DNA of 64,000 bases from Akkermansiaceae bacterium UBA2381. Lineage in GTDB: Bacteria > Verrucomicrobiota > Verrucomicrobiia > Verrucomicrobiales > DEV007. The stretch is taken from positions 1 through 64,000 of the forward strand of contig DDSV01000048.1 of NCBI GenBank assembly GCA_002344215.1, in the 5' to 3' direction. The notes beneath the pieces were generated by a model. That model did no database searches. It saw nothing but the letters and a program-made list of their open reading frames with translations, and had not been told where the DNA came from. Positions within the stretch are counted from its first letter, which is position 1, and every line of letters begins with the position of its first letter. Positions 43,892-52,820 of this stretch are shown here, in pieces. Made by a program: the position numbers and the translations under genes.

Positions 43892-45538
43892 ATGATCAAA
43901 CCATCCTTGCTCCCCGTCCTTTGCCTCATCTTTCTCACCACCTTCGCCGGAGCGGCGGAGACGCCGCTGGCTCTCTATCTGCAGTCCCGCGCAGCGACGG
44001 GGGAGAAGCGGGTGGTGACCGACTTTTGGCCGCCTTCGCGCAGCGCCATTATCGTCTGCGATATGTGGGACCTGCACACCTGCCAACGCGCCGTGCTCCG
44101 CGGAGCCGAGATGGCCCCGCGCATGAACGAGGTTCTCGAAAAAGCCCGCGCCGCCGGAGTGCTCATCATTCACGCACCCAGCTCCTGCATGGCGGCCTAC
44201 GAAGGAACTCCGGCACGGCTGCGCGCCATTGAGGCACCTCCCGCCGCCCGCATCCCGAACCAGATCGCCGAGTGGTGCAAACAGATCCCCACCGAAGAGG
44301 CTGCCATTTATCCTATCGACCAGAGCGATGGCGGCAACGACGACACCCTGGAGGAAAAAGAGAAGTGGACCGCCGAACTCGTCGCCAGGGGCGTCAATCC
44401 GAAACAACCGTGGACCCGGGAAACCGACACCCTCCGCATCGATCAGGAAAAGGACGCGATCAGCGACTCCGGTGTCGAGATCTGGAACCTCCTCGAGTCG
44501 CGCAACATCGACAACGTCATCCTCATGGGCGTGCATCTGAATATGTGCGTCTCCGGCCGTCCCTTTGGACTTCGTCAGATGGCGAAGAACGGGAAGAATG
44601 TCGTCCTCATGCGCGACCTCACCGATACGATGTACAATCCGAAGCGCTGGCCCTTCGTCAGTCATCAGCACGGCACCGAGCTCTTTGTCGAGTATGTTGA
44701 AAAACATATCAGCCCCACGATCACCTCGGACCAGATCCTCAGCGATGGCAAGCCCTTTACCTTCAGTGCTGCCACGGCCGGACCGAAGCGGCTCCAGATC
44801 CTCCTCATCGGCGACAGCACGACCGAGGCGAGCATTCCGAAAAAACTCGCGCCCGACGAACCGCAGTTCGAGGACCACGTCCGCATCCTTCTCGCGACCG
44901 AACCCGACCTGCCGCCCACGGACGTCTACAACGAGGGCGTCAGTGGTGAATACATCCGGCGTCTCCTCGACAGTGGCCGCTACGACAAGGACATCGCGAC
45001 CAAACCGAAGGCCGACTACATCTTCATCCGCTACGGACTCAATGACGCCGCGAAGCTGGAGAACTTCACCGTGGATTTCCCCAAAGATTTCCGTGAGCTG
45101 CTCGGCCGGCTGCGAAAAGATCATCCTGATGCCGTCCTCATTGCCATGACCGCGATCCCCTACTCGACGGTGAACAATCATGCCGAGATTAATACCCTCA
45201 TCACCCGGATCGCCACCGAGGAAAAGCTGCCGCTCTTTGACATTTCCCCTCGTTATCTCGCCGAACTTGAAAAAGGAGCCGACATGCTCAACTACCGCCG
45301 CTACGCGCTCTCGAAAGTGCCCGAGGCGCTCCGGCCCCTCGCCACTCCCTACCTTCAGCCGGGGGCGGACCCTCAGATCGTTGTCCTCGACAACCGGCTC
45401 GACGCCTTCTTCGGCCACCTCCCGGGCTGGTTCAGTGACCGCCACCCGACTCTCGCCGGTTACAACGTGATCGCGAGCGAGACGGCCAAATACCTGGCCC
45501 CGATGATCCGGATGGTTCAGGCAACGGCAGCAAAGTGA
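43892..45538 (+). CDS. Exported isochorismatase-like / SGNH hydrolase fusion
   Basis: The protein is 548 aa with a signal peptide (MIKPSLLPVLCLIFLTTFAG). Residues 45-275 are isochorismatase-like: Asp57 (IIVCDMWDLHTCQ) and nucleophile Cys219 (VHLNMCVSGRPFGLRQM). Residues 295-540 are SGNH/GDSL: Ser309 in LLIGDSTTE, Gly in NEGVSGEYI, Asn in RYGLNDAAK and His518 near the end (DRHPTLAGYN), with the Asp one position closer than in most members. Fusing an amide or ether hydrolase with an esterase suggests sequential attack on a decorated substrate (inference). It is followed 49 bp later by the second PSD1-type gene. Confidence 0.88.
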   Translation: MIKPSLLPVLCLIFLTTFAGAAETPLALYLQSRAATGEKRVVTDFWPPSRSAIIVCDMWDLHTCQRAVLRGAEMAPRMNEVLEKARAAGVLIIHAPSSCMAAYEGTPARLRAIEAPPAARIPNQIAEWCKQIPTEEAAIYPIDQSDGGNDDTLEEKEKWTAELVARGVNPKQPWTRETDTLRIDQEKDAISDSGVEIWNLLESRNIDNVILMGVHLNMCVSGRPFGLRQMAKNGKNVVLMRDLTDTMYNPKRWPFVSHQHGTELFVEYVEKHISPTITSDQILSDGKPFTFSAATAGPKRLQILLIGDSTTEASIPKKLAPDEPQFEDHVRILLATEPDLPPTDVYNEGVSGEYIRRLLDSGRYDKDIATKPKADYIFIRYGLNDAAKLENFTVDFPKDFRELLGRLRKDHPDAVLIAMTAIPYSTVNNHAEINTLITRIATEEKLPLFDISPRYLAELEKGADMLNYRRYALSKVPEALRPLATPYLQPGADPQIVVLDNRLDAFFGHLPGWFSDRHPTLAGYNVIASETAKYLAPMIRMVQATAAK

Positions 45539-45587
45539 CGCGATCTCGGGGCTTGTGAGCGGCACAGGAAAACCGCACCTTTACCGC

Positions 45588-48560
45588 ATGCCGTTCCGGT
45601 TCCATCACGCGCGATGCCTCGCCCTCTTACTGGCATCGGCTTCTCTGCGCCTCCAGGCGGCACCCGACTTCGAGAAAGAGGTCGCTCCCATCCTCGAGGC
45701 GAAATGCCTCTTTTGTCACGATGCGGAAGCGAGGAAGGGGAAGTTTGATCTCTCCTCAGAGACCTCGGCCCGCGCTCATGCCTCCTTTGATGAGATCCTC
45801 GAGCTCATCTCAGGTCCCGATCCCGAAATGCCGAAGGACGAGCCTCCGCTTTCAGAATCGGAAGTGAAGGTCTTCGCCGATTGGATCGCCGCCGGCGCGC
45901 CCTGGCCGGAAGCGCGAAAGCTCGCCTACAATCCCCAACGCGATCTCAACTGGTGGTCGCTGAAACCGATCCAGGAGGGTCAGCTCGATCCCTCAACAAG
46001 GTCGAATCGAAATCCGGTCGATGCCTTTGTCGAGGCGACTCTGAAAGAAAAGGCGCTCAACCCTCTTCAACCCGCCGATCCGCTCACCCTCATCCGCCGG
46101 GTCACCTATGATCTTACCGGGCTACCTCCGACACCGGCCGAAATCGACGCGTTTCTGGCTGCAACGAAGTCCGATCCCGAATCGGCCTGGACCACCCTCG
46201 TCGATCGCCTCCTCGCCTCACCCGCCTTTGGCGAAAAGTTCGGACAACACTGGCTCGACCTCGCCCGCTACGGAGAGACCCACGGCTACGACAAGGACAA
46301 ACCACGCAACAACGCCTGGCCCTATCGCGACTACGTCATCCGGAGCTTGAATGAAGACAAACCCTATGGGCGTTTTGTCAGGGAACAGATCGCGGGCGAC
46401 GTGCTCTTCCCCGGCGAGCCCGATGGGGTCATCGCCCTCGGCTTCCTTGCAGCGGGACCCTGGGATCTCATCGGCCACATCGAAGTCGGCGAGGGAAAAC
46501 TCGACGGTCGTATCGCCAAACACCTCGACCGTGATGAAATGGTCTCGGCCGTCTTCAATGTCTTCCAGAGCACCACGGTGCAGTGCGCTCAATGCCATCA
46601 CCACAAGTTTGATCCCATTCGCATGGAGGATTATTACCGGCTCCATGCCGTCTTCGCCGCGGTCGATCGGGCGGACCGCGTTTATGCGGGTCTGCCGCCG
46701 GAGCAGGAGAAACAACGCCTTGAGCTGACCTCGAAAATCTACACGCTGAAGGGCGAGAAGAGCAAGCTCGAGGGCGATCACAAGAAACTCGTCGCGGCGA
46801 AAGCCTCGGGCGTTGACCGGCGCATTGCGGAATTGAAGGAGAAACACGGCGCGCCGGACCTGCGTCCGCAGTATGGATTTCACAGCCAGATCGTGAAGCA
46901 ACCCGACGAGGAAAAATGGGTGCAGCTCGATCTTGGCAGGACCGTCGCCGTCGCGGAGATCCGGCTGCGTCCCGCCTATGATGATTTCGCGGGGATCGGA
47001 GCGGGCTTTGGCTTTCCCCTGCGCTACCGGGTCGAGGGCTCCGACGACGCCGAGTTCAAAACCGGCGTGACGATTCTGCGCGACGCGACGGATCGCGACC
47101 AGGTCAATCCGCTCACCTCGCCCGTGTCCATCGCGGCGGAGGGGCGTTCCTTCCGTTTCGTCCGGCTCACCGCGACGAAGCTGGCGGAACGCTCGAAGGA
47201 TTACATGCTCGCCCTCGCCGAGATCGAAGTGAGTGGTGCCGCCGATGCGGCGAATCTCGCAAAGACGGCGACGGTTTCGGCGAAGGACAGCATCGAGTCG
47301 GGCGAACGCTGGCGGAAGACGAACCTCGTCGACGGGATCTACCACCGCGAACTGGCCGACGACCAGGCGCTCGCCGAATTGCACGCCCTGCAAGCCGAGC
47401 GCCGCACCATCGAGGAATCGTTGCGCTCTCCCGAAAACGAAACGCGAATCGAGGTGATCGGGAAAGAGCTCGCACCACTTGAAAAACAGCTGAAGGACAT
47501 CCCTCAGGGCGAACTCGTCTACGCGGCGGCGACGCAGTTCAACCAGGCCGGGAGTTTTCGTCCCACCGGCGGCAAGCCCCGCGCGATCCATGTGCTGCAC
47601 CGCGGCGATTTGAAGGCACCGGGCGAAGCCGTCGCGCCGGGTGCGGTGCCCTTGTGGCCCGGGGCTCCGGAGACCTTCCCCGGTTTCACGACGGAGGCCT
47701 GGGACGAAGGCAAGGCCCGCGCTGAACTGGCCGATACCCTTGTGCAGAATGACAACCCGCTCGTCTGGCGCTCCATCGCAAACCGGCTCTGGCAATGGAC
47801 CATGGGCGCGCCCCTCGCGGGAACGCCCAACGATTTCGGACGCGGTGGATTAAAGCCGACTCATCCGGAGTTGCTCGACTTCCTCGCCGCGAGTCTGCGT
47901 GATGATCCAAAACAATCGATGAAATCAATCGTGCGGCTCATCGTCACGAGCGAGACCTATCGCCGGTCCTCGGGTCATGACGAAAAGAATGCGGCCATCG
48001 ACGGGAACAATGCCTACCTCTGGCGCGCGAACCGCCGGAGACTCAGCGCCGAGGAGTTCCGCGACTCGGTTCTTGCGGTGAGCGGCAAACTGAATCCTGA
48101 ACGCGGAGGCAAACCCTTCCAGGATTTTATCATCGAGAAACCCGAGCACTCGCCGCACTATCAATACCACCTTCACGATCCGAACGACCCTGCCTCGCAC
48201 CGGCGTACGATCTACCGTTTTGTGGTGCGCTCACAGCCGCAGCCCATGCTCACGACGCTCGACTGCGCCGACCCCTCCATGAGTGTTCCCGCCCGCGACG
48301 AATCGACCACGGCCCTGCAGGCGCTCACCCAATGGAACAGCCGCTTTGTCGAGGCGATGGCGGTGCACTTCGGTGAACGCTTGAAGAAGGAGGAGCCAGA
48401 GTCACCCGAAGAAAAAGTGGACCTGGCTTTCCGTCTCGCAACGGGTCGTGTCGCGTCGCCGGAAGAGAGGGAAGTGCTCGTCGCCCACCTCAACACCCAC
48501 GGCGAGTCCAGCCTCGCCCGGGTCGTGATGAACCTGAACTCTTTTGTCTATGTGGACTGA
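45588..48560 (+). CDS. PSD1-type cytochrome/DUF1549/discoidin-like/DUF1553 exported protein
   Basis: The ATG at 45588 begins a signal peptide (CLALLLASASLRLQAA); the product is 990 aa. It contains haem motif CLFCH (near residue 40), DUF1549 (about 120-360, with DLTGLPPTPAEI and a second motif CAQCHHHKFDP), and a Lys/Glu coiled segment. A beta-rich module of discoidin (F5/8-type) character follows (about 430-560: KWVQLDLGRTVAVAEIRLRP, FRFVRLTATKLAER). DUF1553 ends it (about 690-960, ANRLWQWTMGAPLAGTPNDFG, PTHPELLDFLA). The carbohydrate-binding-like insert differs from the LamG insert of the first paralogue. Its stop lies inside a 16-bp palindrome shared with the next, opposite gene. Confidence 0.9.
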   Translation: MPFRFHHARCLALLLASASLRLQAAPDFEKEVAPILEAKCLFCHDAEARKGKFDLSSETSARAHASFDEILELISGPDPEMPKDEPPLSESEVKVFADWIAAGAPWPEARKLAYNPQRDLNWWSLKPIQEGQLDPSTRSNRNPVDAFVEATLKEKALNPLQPADPLTLIRRVTYDLTGLPPTPAEIDAFLAATKSDPESAWTTLVDRLLASPAFGEKFGQHWLDLARYGETHGYDKDKPRNNAWPYRDYVIRSLNEDKPYGRFVREQIAGDVLFPGEPDGVIALGFLAAGPWDLIGHIEVGEGKLDGRIAKHLDRDEMVSAVFNVFQSTTVQCAQCHHHKFDPIRMEDYYRLHAVFAAVDRADRVYAGLPPEQEKQRLELTSKIYTLKGEKSKLEGDHKKLVAAKASGVDRRIAELKEKHGAPDLRPQYGFHSQIVKQPDEEKWVQLDLGRTVAVAEIRLRPAYDDFAGIGAGFGFPLRYRVEGSDDAEFKTGVTILRDATDRDQVNPLTSPVSIAAEGRSFRFVRLTATKLAERSKDYMLALAEIEVSGAADAANLAKTATVSAKDSIESGERWRKTNLVDGIYHRELADDQALAELHALQAERRTIEESLRSPENETRIEVIGKELAPLEKQLKDIPQGELVYAAATQFNQAGSFRPTGGKPRAIHVLHRGDLKAPGEAVAPGAVPLWPGAPETFPGFTTEAWDEGKARAELADTLVQNDNPLVWRSIANRLWQWTMGAPLAGTPNDFGRGGLKPTHPELLDFLAASLRDDPKQSMKSIVRLIVTSETYRRSSGHDEKNAAIDGNNAYLWRANRRRLSAEEFRDSVLAVSGKLNPERGGKPFQDFIIEKPEHSPHYQYHLHDPNDPASHRRTIYRFVVRSQPQPMLTTLDCADPSMSVPARDESTTALQALTQWNSRFVEAMAVHFGERLKKEEPESPEEKVDLAFRLATGRVASPEEREVLVAHLNTHGESSLARVVMNLNSFVYVD

Positions 48561-48570
48561 TCGATCAGTC
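48555..48570. repeat. 16-bp perfect palindrome holding both convergent stop codons
   Basis: GACTGATCGATCAGTC reads the same on both strands. It contains the TGA of the DUF1553 gene (48558-48560) and the TGA of the nucleotidyltransferase gene on the minus strand (48565-48567). It marks the exact border of the inserted gene pair. Confidence 0.7.
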
Positions 48571-49140
48571 AATCGGCGGAATCGAAGCACGGATCTCATC
48601 GAGCAGTTCCCGTGTCCCGTGTTCAGCCGTCCATCGGTGGATGTAGTCCCAGTCCAACAGCTCGTCACCCTGCACCGCAATTACATCGCGGATGTCGTCG
48701 TAGTCCTTTCCTCGCTTCGCAATAGCGAACCACCTCAATTTCATCACAATGACATCTTCAGGGGTGGGGATCACAGCATTCATTCCAAGTTGCTGAGAAG
48801 GAAAGGGTCTTCGCCGCGCAAATCGGGAAAGATCATGGGAGTCTTTACTGAGGACGAACAACTCTATCTCGAAGTGAATCGCCGGGACACGGAGATGATG
48901 CCTCAAGGTGCCGGTCACCATTTCAAAGGATCCCTGGGCATCCAGTTCGAATTCAGGCCCAAGATATTCGACGAGTTGATTAAGAGATTCCGGAGCAACG
49001 GCGACCACGATGTCCGCGTCCTTGGTCGATCTCGGAATTCCGTAGGCCATACTCGAGAGGCCTCCGACAAGCATGTATGGAATCTTAAGAGACTCCAGCG
49101 CGGCAATCGTCACTCTGGTCGCTTCAAAACCATCTTTCAT
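48565..49140 (-). CDS. Nucleotidyltransferase-fold protein (toxin-like)
   Basis: I use the ATG at 49140, one base after the upstream gene's stop, giving 191 aa; a start at 49176 would overlap that gene. The NTase core is GGLSSMAYGIPRSTKDADIVV, with the glycine pair and the Asp-x-Asp metal motif (near residues 42-44). Further Asp/Lys residues are in TPEDVIVMKLRWF and KDYDDIRDVIAVQ. Such single-domain NTases are frequent in toxin-antitoxin-like or defence gene pairs and as antibiotic-adenylyl relatives. No target can be named. It is antisense to the flanking DUF1553 and DUF1501 genes. Confidence 0.8.
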   Translation of the reverse strand: MKDGFEATRVTIAALESLKIPYMLVGGLSSMAYGIPRSTKDADIVVAVAPESLNQLVEYLGPEFELDAQGSFEMVTGTLRHHLRVPAIHFEIELFVLSKDSHDLSRFARRRPFPSQQLGMNAVIPTPEDVIVMKLRWFAIAKRGKDYDDIRDVIAVQGDELLDWDYIHRWTAEHGTRELLDEIRASIPPID

Positions 49141-49141
49141 T

Positions 49142-49396
49142 CTAGATCGGAGTCTTCGAATACAAGCCGTGCTCATGGACCTGCTTTAGTCGAGCAAGAC
49201 GCTCCCTCAAAGTCGCATCAACTTCGGTCTCATCTTTTTCAGGGAATTGATGCCGTATTCCGGCACGCATCATTTCAAGACTTCCCTCAAAAAGCTCTAT
49301 CCCTGTATCGATCCGCTCACCGACCGTCAAGGCCCGTGCCCGCCGCACTTTGCGGATATAGATCGAATCGGCCAACTCTTGAATTTTTTCCTCCAT
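49142..49396 (-). CDS. Small protein paired with the nucleotidyltransferase
   Basis: This 84-residue protein starts at the ATG at 49396 (MEEKIQELADSIYIRKVRRARALTVGERIDTGIELF). It is charged and helical, with one base between its stop and the partner's start. That spacing suggests a stoichiometric pair such as antitoxin and toxin, but I recognise no DNA-binding fold. Its start codon overlaps the opposite-strand DUF1501 start in the tetranucleotide CATG (49394-49397). This leaves no room for separate leader regions. Confidence 0.7.
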   Translation of the reverse strand: MEEKIQELADSIYIRKVRRARALTVGERIDTGIELFEGSLEMMRAGIRHQFPEKDETEVDATLRERLARLKQVHEHGLYSKTPI

Positions 49397-50876
49397 GAAC
49401 CGAAACAAGCGTAGCACAGACATCGGTGGGCGTGAACGCGATTTTTTAAATCGCCGCGCCTTCCTCGGTACTATCGCCGGCTCGTTCAGCGGACTCGCGC
49501 TTTCCGACCTCCTCGCCCGGGACGGAGTCCTTTCGGGCACACTCCATCATCCGCCGCGGGCGAAGCGGGTCGTGCAGCTTTTCATGGCCGGGGCGGCGAG
49601 CCATGTCGATACCTTTGACCACAAGCCTCTTCTCAAAAAGAAAGACGGCACCCCCTGGGATCCGGGCGAGACGGTGGAGCTTTTTCAATCGACACCGGGC
49701 GCCTGCTTCGCGGGTCCGTGGGGATTCCGACCTTATGGCCAGAGCGGAAAAATGTTGAGCGATATTGTCGCCCCGCTCGGCGAAGTCGTCGATGAGATCG
49801 CCTTCGTTCACAATCTCGTCGGCAAAACGGGGGTGCACAGCCAGGGCACGCTGCTCCAAACGACGGGCTTTACCTTTCCGGGTTTCCCGAGTGCGGGCTC
49901 GTGGGTTTCCTATGCGCTGGGAAGTGAAAACGAAAACCTGCCCTCCTACGTCGTCCTGCCTGACCATCGTGGCTTTGCCTCGAACGGAGCCAAGAACTGG
50001 GCTAACGCGTTTCTTCCTGCCCGGCATCAGGGCACCGTGATCCGTCCCGGAAGTGAGACGCCGGTCGCGGATCTTTTTGCCCCGAAGAGCGATTTTATCC
50101 GACCGGAAAACGACCGCGCCGGACTCGCCGCGCTTTCGAGTCTCAACTCGCTCCATGCGGCGGCACGCCCGGGCGACGACCGGCTTGAGGCGCGGGTGCG
50201 CTCCTACGAACTCGCCGCGGCGATGCAACTCAGCGCGACCGATGCCCTCGATGTCTCGCGGGAACCCTCACACATCCAGAAACTCTACGGACTAGCCCCC
50301 GAAGGTCCCGGAGTCGATGACACGACGATCAACGAAAAGGCCGAGACCGAATTCTTCGGGCGCAAATGTCTCGTCGCCCGACGTCTCCTCGAGCGCGGGG
50401 TGCGTTTTGTGCAGGTCTGGAGCGGCAACGACAACGGTTTTCCCCGACGCAACTGGGACAGCCATGAGGACGTCAAGCGCGACCACGGTCCTCTCGCCGT
50501 GGGGATGGCTCACGGAGCCTCCGCCCTCATCAAGGATCTGAAACAGCGCGGCATGCTCGATGACACAATCATTCTCTGGACGACCGAGTTTGGCCGCATG
50601 CCCTGCTCCCAGGGGAGTCAGGGTCGCGATCACAATCCCTTTGTCTTCACGAACTGGCTCTGCGGCGGAGGGATCAAGGGCGGAACCTTTGGCGAAAGCG
50701 ACGAGTGGGGCTTTCGTCCCGCCGACCGCACCCATGCCTCGTCGGTCTACGATATCCACGCGACCATTTTGCACCAACTCGGGATCGACCATACGAAATT
50801 GAGCGTACGGAACAATGGCATCGATCGCCGCCTAACCGATGTACACGGACATGTGCTGCGGGAAGTGATTGGATGA
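49395..50876 (+). CDS. DUF1501 exported protein (Tat signal)
   Basis: The protein is 493 aa with a twin-arginine signal (LNRRAFLGTIAGSFSGLALSDLLA), then AKRVVQLFMAGAASHVDTFDHKP, WDSHEDVKRDHGP, TTEFGRMPCSQGSQGRDHNP and a C-terminus HTKLSVRNNGIDRRLTDVHG. It is the usual companion of the PSD1-type gene at 45588-48560 but is separated from it by an antisense two-gene insert of about 830 bp. Its start codon overlaps that of the opposite gene, so its promoter must lie inside the insert or transcription must run through it. Confidence 0.88.
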   Translation: MNRNKRSTDIGGRERDFLNRRAFLGTIAGSFSGLALSDLLARDGVLSGTLHHPPRAKRVVQLFMAGAASHVDTFDHKPLLKKKDGTPWDPGETVELFQSTPGACFAGPWGFRPYGQSGKMLSDIVAPLGEVVDEIAFVHNLVGKTGVHSQGTLLQTTGFTFPGFPSAGSWVSYALGSENENLPSYVVLPDHRGFASNGAKNWANAFLPARHQGTVIRPGSETPVADLFAPKSDFIRPENDRAGLAALSSLNSLHAAARPGDDRLEARVRSYELAAAMQLSATDALDVSREPSHIQKLYGLAPEGPGVDDTTINEKAETEFFGRKCLVARRLLERGVRFVQVWSGNDNGFPRRNWDSHEDVKRDHGPLAVGMAHGASALIKDLKQRGMLDDTIILWTTEFGRMPCSQGSQGRDHNPFVFTNWLCGGGIKGGTFGESDEWGFRPADRTHASSVYDIHATILHQLGIDHTKLSVRNNGIDRRLTDVHGHVLREVIG

Positions 50877-50898
50877 TCAGTGTCTACTAAATTTCGGC

Positions 50899-50926
50899 TT
50901 GACCTTTTATTATGATATACTATAAT
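50899..50926 (+). promoter_or_regulatory. Near-consensus sigma-70-like promoter
   Basis: TTGACC (50899-50904), a 16-bp spacer and TATAAT (50921-50926) lie upstream of the exported-protein gene at 50949. The predicted transcription start (about 50933) leaves a leader of only about 16 bases. Surrounding A+T content is unusually high for this genome. Confidence 0.6.
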
Positions 50927-50960
50927 TTCCATAACATAGTGGAAACGTATGGAAATTATA
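50921..50960 (+). promoter_or_regulatory. 12-bp perfect inverted repeat spanning -10 box and start codon
   Basis: TATAATTTCCAT (50921-50932) and ATGGAAATTATA (50949-50960) are exact reverse complements, 16 bp apart. The left arm contains the -10 box and the right arm begins with the ATG of the gene. That suits a dimeric-repressor operator. If transcription starts further upstream, it would form an RNA stem hiding the start codon. Confidence 0.55.
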
Positions 50961-51521
50961 AGAATATCAACTTCCGCCTCTCTCTGTCGCCTTCTGGCAG
51001 TAGGTGTGATGTTGGGATCGGTTAGTTGCCCCTGGCCTCTCCAGTCTGAAGATTCTTCCTTTTTCTCCGTGGCCATGTCCTATGTCAACCGGACCGTGCA
51101 GTCTCTTTCCACTCGATTGGGCGGGGAGGAAAAAACAAAGGCACCGACCGCGACGGACCCCGAAGATATCGCCAAACGGGCCGCTCTCGATGGCTTCATG
51201 CAAACGATGTTCCTTCAGGAGAAAGGCTGCCATTTCACGCAGTCCAAGTGGGGAGCCAAATCCACTCCTTATCAGATGCAGGGCATCCAGACGATCAAGT
51301 TGGACGAGGGTTCACTGAACGAAAGCGACCGTTCCGCGGGTATCGATCAGAGGGTCACCTTCGAGATCAAGATCAGGGAATTCCGACAGTATGACGAAAA
51401 AGACGGATGGGGCTCCTGGACCAAAGGGAATCCGCCCCACCTCGACAGTGTCACCCTCGTTCGCCAGAGCGGCGTCTGGAAGGTCTCGGTTTCCCCGCTC
51501 TGGGCCTACTCGCTCAAGTAG
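50949..51521 (+). CDS. Exported protein of unknown function
   Basis: This 190-residue protein has an N-terminal hydrophobic segment (LCRLLAVGVMLGSVSC), possibly a lipoprotein signal with imperfect lipobox. The mature part includes DGFMQTMFLQEKGCHFTQSKW and beta-rich VTFEIKIREFRQYDE and LDSVTLVRQSGVWKVSVSPLW. No family recognised. It has a strong-looking promoter with an inverted repeat at its start and stands alone between DUF1501 and an oxidoreductase-like gene. Confidence 0.65.
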   Translation: MEIIRISTSASLCRLLAVGVMLGSVSCPWPLQSEDSSFFSVAMSYVNRTVQSLSTRLGGEEKTKAPTATDPEDIAKRAALDGFMQTMFLQEKGCHFTQSKWGAKSTPYQMQGIQTIKLDEGSLNESDRSAGIDQRVTFEIKIREFRQYDEKDGWGSWTKGNPPHLDSVTLVRQSGVWKVSVSPLWAYSLK

Positions 51522-51647
51522 CCTCCCTGATCACGACTTCGTGGCTTGAGTTCCCGGGCCGGAATCGCATAAAATCCGTCCGTCTCCTTCAAGATCGTCG
51601 TCCGCGCGGACGCGAGGATGGAGATTCACCCCACCACCTCTTTTTCC

Positions 51648-52787
51648 ATGACCACGCCCATCGCAAAACCCCGCGTCGCCATCATCGGCCTCGGCTTCGG
51701 AGCCGAGTTCATCCCCATCTACCAGCGCCATCCCAATGCCGAGATGAGCGCAATCTGCCAGCGCAATCCCGAATCCCTCAAGGAGATCGGCGACAAGTTC
51801 GGCATCGAAAAGCGCTATCAGGAGTATGCCGACGTCCTCGCCGATCCTGACATTGACGCTGTCCACATCAACACTCCCATCCCGAACCACGCCGAGCACA
51901 CCCTCGCCGCGCTGCGCGCCGGCAAACACGTCGCCTGCACCGTGCCCATGGCGACCTCGGTCGAGGATTGCAAGGCCATCGTCGACCTCTGCCGCGAGAC
52001 CGGACTCCACTACATGATGATGGAGACCGTCGTCTACGCCCGCGAATTCCTCTTCATGAAGGAGCTTTATGACAAGGGCGAGCTCGGCAAGCTGCAGTTC
52101 CTCAAGGCGAGCCACCAGCAGGACATGGACGGCTGGCCGGGCTACTGGCCGGGCCTGCCCCCGATGCACTACGCGACCCACTGCGTCGGACCCGTCCTCG
52201 GGCTCGCCCGCAACGAGGCCGAATACGTGAGCTGTTTCCCCAGCGGCACGATCCGCGAGGAGATGCACTCGTGCTACGGCTCGCCCTTCGCCGTCGAGAC
52301 GACCCACATCAAATTTCACAAGAGCGACCTCAGCGCCCAGGTCTACCGCTCCCTCTTCGACGTCGCCCGCCAATACCGCGAGAGCTTCGAAGTCTACGGA
52401 TCGAAGAAGGCGGTCGAGTGGCCCCTCGTCGAGCACGAGCCCCTCGTCGTCCACACCGCGAAAAAGCCCGAGCCCGAGATCCCCGAGCGCGTCACCTGCC
52501 CCGACTACGGCCATCGTCTCCCCGCGGAAATCGCCCCCTTCACCCAGGGCGGCGTTTATGGTGGCGACGGCGGTGAAGAACACCTCAGCTTCACCCAGGG
52601 CGCCGGGCATGGCGGGTCACATCCGCATCTGGTGCATCAGTTCGTGGAATTGCTGCGCGGAGCGGGAGAAGGGTATCCGAATGCGATCCAGTCGGCGAAT
52701 ATTACGCTTTGCGGGATTCTCTCGCACGAGAGTGCGTTGAAGGGTGGGGAGCTGATGAGGTTGCCGGAGTGGAGTTTGAGCCATTGA
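51648..52787 (+). CDS. Gfo/Idh/MocA-family protein lacking the catalytic lysine
   Basis: The ATG at 51648 is used (379 aa); the frame extends to 51618. A Rossmann fold is clear: RVAIIGLGFGAEFIPIYQRHP, then DIDAVHINTPIPNHAEHTLAALRAGKHVAC. The usual Glu-Lys-Pro catalytic motif is replaced by TVPMATS, so the lysine is absent. The second domain has SHQQDMDGWPGYWPGLPPMHYATHCVGPVLGL, a histidine-rich loop. The family reduces or oxidises sugars and related compounds with NAD(P). Without the lysine this member may use different chemistry. No signal peptide. Confidence 0.85.
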   Translation: MTTPIAKPRVAIIGLGFGAEFIPIYQRHPNAEMSAICQRNPESLKEIGDKFGIEKRYQEYADVLADPDIDAVHINTPIPNHAEHTLAALRAGKHVACTVPMATSVEDCKAIVDLCRETGLHYMMMETVVYAREFLFMKELYDKGELGKLQFLKASHQQDMDGWPGYWPGLPPMHYATHCVGPVLGLARNEAEYVSCFPSGTIREEMHSCYGSPFAVETTHIKFHKSDLSAQVYRSLFDVARQYRESFEVYGSKKAVEWPLVEHEPLVVHTAKKPEPEIPERVTCPDYGHRLPAEIAPFTQGGVYGGDGGEEHLSFTQGAGHGGSHPHLVHQFVELLRGAGEGYPNAIQSANITLCGILSHESALKGGELMRLPEWSLSH

Positions 52788-52820
52788 CAGCAGCCGCAGG
52801 AGATTCAGTCAAATCGAGTG

